Source: Alviniconcha marisindica (taxonomy: Eukaryota; Mollusca; Gastropoda; Provannidae). From it: DNA of 64,000 nt. The DNA is taken from positions 105,001-169,000 of the forward strand of contig JABMCL010002397.1 of NCBI GenBank assembly GCA_018857735.1. Reading direction: 5' to 3'. Every line of letters begins with the position of its first letter. Position 1 is the stretch's first letter. The notes beneath the pieces are model-generated. The model saw nothing but the letters and a program-made list of their open reading frames with translations. It was not told the DNA's origin and ran no database searches. The translations under genes and the position numbers were made by a program. Shown one piece after another: positions 48,301 through 60,300 of this stretch.

Positions 48301-51300
48301 TACCACCAACATGTCAGTGGTACTACCAACATTTCAGTGAACAGCCTTCATTCATACCACCAAAATGTCAGTGGTACTACCAATATTTCAGTGAACAGCC
48401 TTCATTCATACCACCAAAATGTCAGTGGTACTACCAACATTTCAGTGAACAGCCTTCATTCATACCACCATGTCAGTGGTACTACCAATATTTCAGTGAA
48501 CAGCCTGCTGGAACTATTAGGAGCCCAAGATTTTTTTGAGAATTTTACGAAGAACCTTTTCCAGTTACATACCCACAATGAAAGGCAAAGCATGCATGAA
48601 CATACTTATCATAAAGACTACTGCATGGATGTGTGATATGTGTTTCCAGCATCACATCACAGACACTGGTAGTGGTCTACTTCTAGTTCTAGACTTCAGC
48701 TGGAGAAAGGAGAGAGGCACCTAAATTTGTCAATTAATTCACTTCCACTTCTTAACAAAATCAGCCATTCAGCCAAACCTTTTACCAAAGGGTACATGTA
48801 AAAGTACTCCACTCTGAAAATGGCAGATTGAAGGAGGGGGGGGGGGGGGGGGGGGATATATATATATATATATATATGCCACCATCATTATCCATCACAC
48901 AGTCTACTAAAATGCTTGCAACTTGATTTTGTCTTTGGCCAAGCCAGAGAAAATATAAATCTGATGAAAATGATTAAAAACAAATACATATATATAAAAA
49001 AAAGTACTCAAAACAACAAGCAGTAAACTGGCAGGGGAAAAAAATCCCGTTTACCACATACACGTACAAGGAAAGAAAAGAAGAAGAAAACCGTCAAGTT
49101 AAAATAACCAGGAACACATTTAAACTGTTGACATGTTTACAGCACGAGTAAGAAGGTTCAGGTGAACGACTTGGCCTCCACAGCATGTCAGCAGTTTGCA
49201 ATCCACCAGGTACAAAAAGGACCTGAACCATTCCACCATGGGCCCCGCGTAGGCTACAAACAAATCTGCATGTTTCCCTACCTGTGCCAGGGCAGGGTGC
49301 ATACAGAAAAATCCTTTCAAAATTCACAAACTTTTCACAAACTCTTCCGCACATCCGGTAAAGGAGCACAACCCTTACTGTAGCTGATGGCCGATACACT
49401 CTATCAGTCAAAACTGATTGGAAGTGCATTCTTCGTGATTTTGCATGGCAAATTAATTTTTTGTTAAACTACTGTTCGGTCTTGGGAAATGCAGTTTCTG
49501 ATTGATAAGCTGATAGTTTTTCCCTAGTGCTCTGAGGTCCACAAAATTCACAGACCCCACTCAGTTTTCTGAGACTTTAAAGGCCTTGAAAAGTGTATCC
49601 ATTTTTCCCAAACTTTCAAAGACCGTGCGAACCCTGCAGGGTAAAAGAAAGGTGTCACAGAACATTTGTTTACGCTTTATTCCAAGGCTTTAAACTAAAT
49701 TAAAGCTTACCGCATTAGGAAGGGAAGCGACTCCAGTCAACCCCCTTCTCTCAAACTCGAAAACTTTAATACTCAAGGATAGTAGCGTTAGGTCCTTTTG
49801 GACCTATCTGACAGCCAGTCCTTGCTATACTACAAACACAAATAAGCACGACTATACTACAAACTACAAGCTGTATGTGCCGTATGTTACCAATATTTCA
49901 GGCAATTTTGTTTTTTGTTTCCATATCATGACCAAGGGACAGCACCTGGGCCCATGTGTGAGTCATCAACAGCCTCAGAAATAGCTACTGGCTTGTGTTT
50001 ATTTTTAGACTGGGAAGTCCCCTTCATTTTTAGTAACTGTCTTCTTCTGATGTTTCTTCTTCTTTTTCCTATCTTTCTTCACTTAGCAATATTCCCCCCG
50101 CTGATGAAGACATTTGTCAAAACATCAGAGCGCGTTATTTTTCTTGTATCCGCAGCCTGTCTTCTTTTGGCGAGTACATTTTCCTAATTCTTTACCACAA
50201 ACAAGAGAAGCAAATGCTCGTAAGACTCACACCCAAAACAACACAAAATGCAATCAACTTCCAGTCCAGGTCACAGAAACTGGTATGGCAATGTCAAGCT
50301 CAAAGCAGGTTATAATCGTGGTGAGTTTAAAACATCCTGCTTACACAGCCAGCACAGAAAGCAAATGTTACGGTGTTAGGGATGACCTGATGGCCAGCCA
50401 AGTGCCCACCAGGACACAGACTCGCACAACTTTCCACAGGAGTGAGGCTATTCAACTGGAAAACCCAGAAGCAAATGGCACAGGCAGGAGAAAATCAGCA
50501 GAAATACTTTAAGAACTTGACCCTGACCATTTCAGATTGAAACACAGACAAGTATTATTCTGTTGTAAGCAACACACAACAAAAGCCAACTCACAATGTT
50601 TCGTTTAATGTCTGAAGTATGAAGGCTGATGGAAGGACGCTCTTCTGTCAATTCAGTTTGTGTCCGTTAGTTTGCAGCTTAAAGTACTAAATCGTAATGC
50701 TGATTTATATACACTGTCCAGTGACATACCATCCAGAGTTAGTTACACGGCAAGAAAGGGGCAACATCAATGCACACAGGATGGGAGAGGGTGTACAGCT
50801 GAGGAAGGACATGGTATGTGTGATAGGTCACTGTGTACAGCTGGGGAAGGACATGGTATGATAGGTCACTGTGTACAGCTGAGGAAGGACATGGTATGTG
50901 TGTTAGGTCACTGTGTACAGCTGAGGAAGGACATGGTATGATAGGTCACTGTGTACAGCTGAGGAAGGACATGGTATGTGTGTTAGGTCACTGTGTACAG
51001 CTGAGGAAGGACATGGTATGTGTGTTAGGTCACTGTGTACAGCTGAGGAAGGACATGGTGTGTGTGATAGGTCGCTGTGTACAGCTGAGGAAGGACATGG
51101 TATGTGTGTTAGGTCACTGTGTACAGCTGAGGAAGGACATGGTATGATAGGTCACTGTGTACAGCTGAGGAAGGACATGGTATGTGTGTTAGGTCGCTGT
51201 GTACAGCTGAGGAAGGACATGGTATGTTAGGTCACTGTGTACAGCTGAGGAAGGACATGGTATGTGTGACAGGTCACTGTGTACAGCTGAGGAAGGACAT

Positions 51301-54300
51301 GGTATGTGTGATAGGTCACTGTGTACAGCTGAGGAAGGACATGGTGTGTTAGGTCAATGTGTACAGCTGAGGAAGGACATGGTATGATGTGTTAGGTCAC
51401 TGTGTACAGCTGAGGAAGGACATGGTATGATAGGTCACTGTGTACAGCTGAGGAAGGACATGGTATGATAGGTCACTGTGTACAGCTGAGGAAGGACATG
51501 GTATGTGTGTTAGGTCACTGTGTACAGCTGAGGAAGGACATGGTATGTGTGATAGGTCGCTGTGTACAGCTGAGGAAGGACATGGTATGATGTGTTAGGT
51601 CACTGTGTACAGCTGAGGAAGGACATGGTATGTGTGTTAGGTCACTGTGTACAGCTGAGGAAGGACATGGTATGTGTGATAGGTCACTGTGTACAGCTGA
51701 GGAAGGACATGATATGTGCGTTAGGTCACTGTGTACAGCTGAGGAAGGACATGGTATGATGTGTTAGGTAACTGTGTACAATTGAGGCAGGGCATGGTAT
51801 GTTAGGTCACTGTGTACAGCTGAGGAAGGACATGGTATGATAGGTCGCTGTGTACAGCTGAGGAAGGCCATGGTGTGTTAGGTCACTGTGTACAGCTGAG
51901 GAAGGACATGGTATGTTAGGTCACTGTGTACAGCTGAGGAAGGACATGGTATGTTAGGTCACTGTGTACAGCTGAGGAAGGACATGGTATGAGTGTTAGG
52001 TCACTGTGTACAGCTGAGGAAGGACATGGTATGAGTGTTAGGTCATTGTGTACAAACCTGGTGGAGAGCGGGAGGAACCAGCTCTTGGGATCTTCCCCAA
52101 ACACCTCTCTGCAGTTGGCAGCGCGACCCAGGCTGAAGCCATCCTTGTCTGGGCCTGTTTGGAACACCGGTGCCCGGAATGCCTCTGGAACACAAACAAG
52201 ACAGTTCAGTGAAACAAGCTGACACTGTCTTTGTCTGGGCCTGTCTGGAACGCTTGCTCTCAGACTACCTCTGGGACACAAACAAGACAGTTCAGTGAAA
52301 CCAGCTGACACTGTCTTTGTCTGGGCCTGTCTGGAACGCTTGCTCTCAGACTACCTCTGGGACACAAACAAGACAGTTCAGTGAAACAAGCTGACACTGT
52401 CTTTGTCTGGGCCTGTCTGGAACGTTTGCTCTCAGAATACCTCTGGGACACAAACAAGACCGTTCAGTGAAACAAGCTGACACTGTCTTTGTCTGGGCCT
52501 GTCTGGAACGCTTGCTCTCAGAATACCTCTGGGACACAAACAAGACCGTTCAGTAGTGAAACTGGCGGTAGCAAGCCTCGTCTGGGCCTATCTGGAATAC
52601 TCGTACTTAGAATGCCCCTGGAAAACAAAGACAGCGGAATGTTCGTCCCAGTGAACAGGGTCAAAGCAAGCCTTACTTGGGCTTGTCTACAATACTGATA
52701 CAATGCCTCTGAAAAACAAAGACAGCGGAATGTTCGTCCCAGTGAACAGGGTCAAAGCAAGCCTTACTTGGGCTTGTCTACAATACTGATACAATGCCTC
52801 TGAAAAACAAAGACAGCGGAATGTTCGTCCCAGTGAACAGGGTCAAAGCAAGCCTTACTTGGGCTTGTCTACAATACTGATACAATGCCTCTGTAAAACA
52901 AAGACAGCGGAATGTTCGTCCCAGTGAACAGGGTCAAAGCAAGCCTTACTTGGGCTTGTCTACAATACTGATACAATGCCTCTGTAAAACAAAGACAGCG
53001 GAATGTTCGTCCCAGTGAACAGGGTCAAAGCAAGCCTTACTTGGGCTTGTCTACAATACTGATACAATGCCTCTGTAAAACAAAGACAGCGGAATGTTCG
53101 TCCCAGTGAACAGGGTCAAAGCAAGCCATGTCTGGGCTTGTCCGAAACACTAATGCTCAGCATGCAGCTGCACTGAATGTGGTGCACAATGACTGCACAG
53201 GCTAGCATTTAGCTTCTGTCATGGTACACCATTCGTTTACCATCAAACACAAAAGTTAGAGCAGCATTCATTGCTGTGTTGAAATTTGGTCTGAAATCTG
53301 ACTGACAATCCCCCCCCCCCCACCCCAAATGGCTGGAAGTGTGCAGCTGACGACTGGGACAAAGACACATAGAAAAGCGAGGCAGTGAGAGGAGTAGAGA
53401 CCGATCTCATGGAAGACGGAGACTCACCAAGTGTGGATCTGTTTTTGCACACCAGGTAGATGTGGTAGGAGAAGAGAGAGATGAGTGAAATGCCAAACAT
53501 GACGGACACAAAGAAGAGAAAAAGGATGTGGAAGCGCTCCACTCCGCGTCCTGTGCCTCTCTGAAACAGACAAGCAAATACAGCCAATCAGAATGGACAA
53601 CCTCGACACGGGGCTGTGGGCAGAGCTGCCTATTCATTCTGTCATGCTGTCTGCAGTTTTAACAGATCTGCGAGGCAAAAGCATACTAAAATCTCAGTGC
53701 AGGTTACCAAACTCCAAAGTGTGAAACTGCCTGAATTTGTTAATAAGGTCACACTCGTAGCCATCACAGCAAGGGTGGGTGGGCAGAGCTCAAGGCAACA
53801 GTGAAGTTATAACCATGCAAAATTTCAAACATCTTGTCATCTAAAAAATACATTTAACACTAAAACTGAACTTGATCAAAATAAGAAATTACTGAGAAAT
53901 ACAACTTTCTTTTGTTGTTTTACTACATTGTGATCATATCTTAAAATGAGGTCAAGGTGGTGTCAATTCATGAAAATCAGTAAGTATTACAATGCACAAA
54001 AAAAGAAGGTATTTATCTCATCATGGTAGCTGAATGGATGGTGGGAGGCTGGCAGACGGGGGGGGGGGGGGGGGGGATAGAGAGACAGGGGGAGAGAGAG
54101 TGAAGACTGACATTCAAACTGTTTGTAGCACATAAGAAATGTGCTGTCTAGGTTTATAAAAACAAAACAAAAAAACTAACTGTCTGGGCAGCCAACCAAC
54201 CACAGGTTCTGAGGTAAAAAATACACTGACTTGTAGCTGTCACACCAGTCACAGGTCAAATTTCCCACCAGGGGTAGTGTCATTTTACCCCCAATGGTAT

Positions 54301-57300
54301 CATTGCAAGAACAGGCAACTTGCAGTGATACAATTTTGGAGCAACTGTGGCAGTCAAATTAGGTTAGTCACGCCACTCATATGAACTGGCAGAATACATG
54401 TTTATGTTACACGGTCCAAAGTTTGAAAGATCTCCTGCTTGGCCTGAGAAAATTATATTCTAATGCTGCTATCTGCTGCAGTTACATATCCAAAGGTGCC
54501 TTGATCATCCTGCATGTGACATTTTTCATGTGCATGAGCAATCACTGCAGAAAGAATGTCTGACACTATGGCAAGTTTTCTCCATAACCTCTTGGTCTGA
54601 CCGGGTTGTGCCCTGACTGATTCTTCTTCTTCACCATTCTTCTTTTTAGGGAGGTAGCACATGACATGTACCAGTCTGTTTGGAGATGAACTGCATATGT
54701 GACCGTTATCACTTCACCCGCCGCTTGGGTAGCCACATCCTGTTTTCAAGGGTTGACCTAGCGTGTCCTGTATTTCCCTGTGTCCAGATAACGGAGTTGC
54801 TCTAGTGCTCTGGATGTTTAATATGTGCAGAGATGCTAACGCAGGCGATTACACATGGAGGCTGTACAAATAGTGTAAGAGTTACAGTGAAAGTTAACTG
54901 CGGGTGAAAAGATCTCCACACCAAGGTGCAGAAGCTGTGTCAGCAGCACAGCAGACACGGCGCTGTGCCAGCCGACCTACAACCTCACCCCTCTACTATT
55001 CCAGTCCACAAGCTGGCAAAGTCAAGTAACCATCAAAAACGAAAAAAACTGAGAGCAACAAAAGAAAATCGCAAAACATACAAACTGATCAAAAAGAAAA
55101 CAAACAAAAGCAGAACTATAACTGAAACTGAAAGAAACACCAAATTTCGTTCTTACTTACTACCTGTGCCACGGACACGACCAATTTTAAAACAATCTGG
55201 CCGACCACCAAGAAAGAAACAAAGGAACACACAAGAAAAGCAAAAATGAGGAACAGTTCTGAGCAAATAGAAAAACCCTACAGCAGGGGTTGTCCAGAGC
55301 TACCAACGCTTCAAAAAACAATAATGCTGACAGGCATCTGTATTAATTAAGGACTATACTGACAGGCACCTGTATTAATTAAGGACTATACTGACACACA
55401 CATGTATCAATTAAATGACTATACCGACAGGATACTGCATTTACATTTGGACATCCTGGACAGTTAACTGGCCATCCCAGGCATAGCTAACTGGACATCC
55501 AAGGCATAGTTAACTGGACACCCCAGGCATAGCTAATGCTGCACTTTAACCATCTGAATGGCCACTGCATTAGAGTGAGGGCAGTGAGGCAAGATGTTTT
55601 GCTGTGTCATTAAGCGCTGAGGACATTAGGTGACCAGACGCAGTCTGTAAACCTCAACTTCACAAGACAAGAAAAGCAAGCCAGCACCGAGTCAAACGCA
55701 TGACCCAGGCCAGTTCACCAGCCTGGCACTTGGACTGCTGTGCTGGGCCCAACAGTTCCAAGACAGTGGTGCAGTTTGAAAATAGGCCTGCGTGCCCCCA
55801 TTGGCTCCCTTCAACTCAGGAGAGACCAAGTAGTGGGATTCCATTTCACGGCTACAGAACAGACAATCAGTGCTTCTTTCTGCTTAGAGTGGATGAGAAG
55901 TGTTGGAACTTGTGGACAACCCCTCTGGAAAACAAAGGCCACCTTACCCGAATGTATAGGCCATCTAGACCCAGGCCATTCGTTTGATGCTACACACGCA
56001 CGCACACACACACACACATACATACACACACCCATGGAATGAGCACAGGTATAGTTACTCAGATCACCAGAACAACTGTTACATTACAGCAAATGTCATT
56101 CCATTTTCTATTATTAGACACAGGCAGCCATAATGAGGCTGAGTACATTATGTAATGTACTATATCTATACTTATGTCAGAACCGTCATAGCCAAACACA
56201 GTTTTGCAGATCTCAGCGCAATCTCCGGTGAGGTCGAACAGACCTGTTCAATGCTTGTCACTCACAGTGTCTAAACTGACTAGTGCATGATACAAGTTAC
56301 AATTTACTGCAGTCTTCAGACTAAACATTTGCAGTCCAAAACTGTATGAAATATATAACAGAGGAGCTACAACTTGTGGTCCAAAACTCTACAAAGTGTT
56401 TGACCAATGAGACGTACAAAATGGTATAAAGTATTTGACAGATTAGAAAACACTTATGGTCCAAAACTGTATTAAACATCCGAAAGACGAGAGAACACTT
56501 ACTGTTAAAAACTCTATAGTCTATGCCATATTTATGACACATGAAAGAATACTTAGGGTCCCAAACTCTATGAAACATTTACAACAGATCAAAGAATACT
56601 TATGGTCCAAAACTCTATGAAACATTTATGACAGATCAAAGAATACTTATGGTCCAAAACTCTACGAAACATTTATGACAGATGAAAGAATACTTAGGGT
56701 CTAAAACTCTATGAAACATTTATGACAATTGAAAGAATACTTAGGGTCTAAAACTGTATTCAACATCTGAAAGACGAGAGAAAACGTACCATTAAAAACT
56801 CTATGCCATATTTATGACAGATGAAAGAATACCTATCATCTAAAACTGTATTCAACATTTGAAAGACGAGAGAACACTTACTGTTAAAAACTCTATGCCA
56901 TATTTATGACAGATGAAAGAATACTTACGGTCCAAAACTCTATGAAGTATTTGACAGATGAGACAGCCACATAGAAACAGTAGATGAGCCCATATCCCAA
57001 AAACAAGACAAAGAACTTGTAGTTGGTAAACCCCACGCAGTTGTTCACCCTGTAACACATGCAAAACCTACGTGTCAGCAATTTTCCCAAGTATGCAAAA
57101 CCCTGATGTGAATAATTTTTCCAAGTATGCAATACCCTGATGTGAACAATCTTTCCAAGTATGCAATTAACAATACCCTGATGTGAACAATCTTTCCAAG
57201 TATGTAATACCCTGATGTGAACAATCTTTCCAAGTACGCAATACCCTTTCTAAGTACACGCACCCCGATGTGAATAATCTTTCAAAGTACAACCTTTTGC

Positions 57301-60300
57301 GGGTAAAACCCATGCTGCAGTCTTACCACTACACAGACAAAAACAAAACAAAAACAGACGTGAAAACTCTTTTTCTGCACAACCTGTAACCCACGACATA
57401 AAAAGTGAAACAAAAGGGGTCAAAATAAAAAGCAAGCAATTTTTTCCCTTTAGAAGCACACTTTGCCTCTTCACAGTCATAGTCACTGCCCAGTCTATAC
57501 ATTTTCCTACCTGAAGAATGTGCACACACAACTGCACTCCCAAAATCTTCTGGGCCCATATTCAACATACTTGAAAAATGGTGCATTTTGATGCAAATCT
57601 CCCCGCATTAAAAAATAAAGCCAAAAGATTAAACAATTTGCATTTTATTTCTCAGCAAAAAGCAAATGCCTATGCACAAGGTTGAAGGGTTAAACAAAGT
57701 ACAAGTCCCATCCTTGGGTGTGTAAGACCTCTGGCTAGAACTTACCAGGGACAGTGATGATCCATCTTTAGTACACACCTGCAAACAAGAGAACACACTT
57801 TTACTGCCACTTCTGGAAGTAATAAATCAGTGTACTAGACAGCAAAGTTGTCCTAAACTGATTAGACCTTTAAAGCAAAACTGGTGCAGTTCAGTGAAAG
57901 AACACAGAGACTGTGTGCGTATGTGTGTGTGTGTGAGTGTGCGCGTGCATGCATGTGTAAAGGAAACACTGTCAATGCTGTGTGAATTCTGAATTTTCAC
58001 AGCAAATGAAATACAAACAACAAAGCCAAAGACACAGCTGTCTGAATGCTGCCTGCCCCCCCCCCCCTCCCCCCGACTGTGTACGATTCTTTTTACTTTG
58101 CTGTAATGGGATACATGCTCCGCCTGGAGAAACAGGCCACGAAAGAATGCATTAATCATCATAATCATTGTTGATAATGCAAGAGAAGCAAAACTAGGAG
58201 CATTAGTTTCATCTTATCCTCTTAACCCTTTGAGCAGTGCGGCTTGCGCAGCCCGGGCTGTCTGCTAAGCAATCGCACTTGCTGCTGCTCTGCTCAAAAT
58301 CAATGGGTGCTCCACTCACGGCCCCATACATCGTAAACAGTATGATATATAACCAACATTGCCATCAGTTTCACGCCGGTTTTCATCTGAATTCCGCCAT
58401 GAGTGCCTATAATTCATTCAGAATCACATGCGACATGTGTGGTGAGTCTGCTTGAGAGCAGAGAATAGTGCTATATAAAAGCTATGAATAATAATAATAA
58501 TACTAATTCTGAGCCATAACCTCGGTCTTCAACAGCAGACGCTTTGTCAGGAACAGGCCTGATGGTGCAGTGCCCTGTCAGGAACAGGCCTGATGGTGCA
58601 GGGCCCTGTCAGGAACAGGCCTGATGGTGCAGGGCCCTGTCAGGAACAGGCCTGATGGTGCAGGGCCCTGTCAGGAACAGGCCTGATGGTGCAGGGCCCT
58701 GTCAGGAACAGGCCTGATGGTGCAGGGCCCTGTCAGGAACAGGCCTGATGGTGCAGGGCCCTGTCAGGAACAGGCCTGATGGTGCAGGGCCCTGTCAGGA
58801 ACAGGCCTGATGGTGCAGGGCCCTGTCAGGAACAGGCCTGATGGTGCAGGGCCCTGTCAGGAACAGGCCTGATGGTGCAGGGCCCTGTCAGGAACAGGCC
58901 TGATGGTGCAGGGCCCTGTCAGGAACAGGCCTGATGGTGCAGGGCCCTGTCAGGAACAGGCCTGATGGTGCAGGGCCCTGTCAGGAACAGGCCTGATGGT
59001 GCAGGGCCCTGTCAGGAACAGGCCTGATGGTGCAGTGCGCTGTCAGGAACAGGCCTGGTGGAGAGTATGGTGCAGTGCGCTGTCAGGAACAGGCCTGATG
59101 GTGCAGTGCCTGTCAGGAACAGGCCTGATGGTGCAGTGCCCTGTCAGGAACAGGCCTGATGGTGCAGTGCTGTCAGGAACAGGCCTGATGGTGCAGTGAT
59201 CTGTCAGGAACAGGCCTGATGGTGCAGTGCCCTGTCAGAAACATGCCTGATGGTGCAGTGATCTGTCAGGAACAGGCCTGATGGTGCAACGCTGCGTCAG
59301 AAACATGCCTGATGGTGCAGTGCCCTGTCAGAAACATGCCTAATGGTGCAGTGCCCTGTCAGGAACAGGCCTGATGGTGCAGTGCTCTGTCAGGAACACG
59401 CCTGATGGTGCAGTGCTCTGTCAGGAACACGCCTGATGGTGCAGTGCTCTGTCAGGAACATGCCTGATGGTGCAGTGCTCTGTCAGAAACAGGCCTGATG
59501 GTGCAGTACTCTGTCAGAAACATGCCTGATGATGGTGCAGTGCCCTGTCAGAAACAGGCCTGATGGTGCAGTACCCTGTCAGAAACAGGCCTGATGGTGC
59601 AGTGCTCTGTCAGGAACACGCCTGATGGTGCAGTGCTCTGTCAGGAACATGCCTGATGGTGCAGTGCTCTGTCAGAAACAGGCCTGATGGTGCAGTACCC
59701 TGTCAGAAACAGGCCTGATGGTGCAGTACTCTGTCAGGAATACGCCTGATGGTGCAGTGCTCTGTCAGAAACAGGCCTGATGGTGCAGTGATCTGTCAGG
59801 AACAGGCCTGATGGTGCAGTGCTCTGTCAGGAACATGCCTGATGGTGCAGCACTCTCGTCTGCCCATGGCGTTGAACAAACTTGCAAAAACTTGGGACAA
59901 TTTTATTCAAAGTGTGAACTTGTGTTGGAGAAGAAGCCAATGGCAGCAGCCCCCCGTTACCCACTGCTCAAAGTTCCAGGCGGACAATCCCATTCAGCAG
60001 TGGGTGAACTCTGAAGGGTTCAACAGATGCTTTAGAACCTCAGCAAGTTTCTGCTGTGTACTTTCTATCAGTCTTCTGTCCGTCTGTCTGACATGCACAC
60101 TCACTCACAGAGACACACACTGCGGATGACTTACGTTGAACACACAGAGCAGTGATGGCAGCGATCTGGTTTGATACACTTACACTTCTCACAGTATCTG
60201 GGAACTGAAACATACAATGCACAGGCCACTCTTAATACCCACAATGCACATGCCACTCTTAAAACACACAATGCACACACTGACACAGACAATGTGCAGG

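Noticed and set aside
45545..48640. Several + strand ORFs of 130-204 codons (Ser/His/Tyr/Gln-rich)
   Set aside because: They are translations of the 54/34-bp minisatellite in shifting frames. They overlap each other and have no domain or splice support.
54926..55249. 107-codon basic + strand ORF inside a gene 3 intron
   Set aside because: Composition follows an A-rich stretch; no known domain, no splice or poly(A) support, antisense to the gene.
58545..59865. Regular 31-bp units resembling a CRISPR array
   Set aside because: There are no unique spacers between repeats. Units are head-to-tail with no cas-like genes, in a eukaryotic intron.
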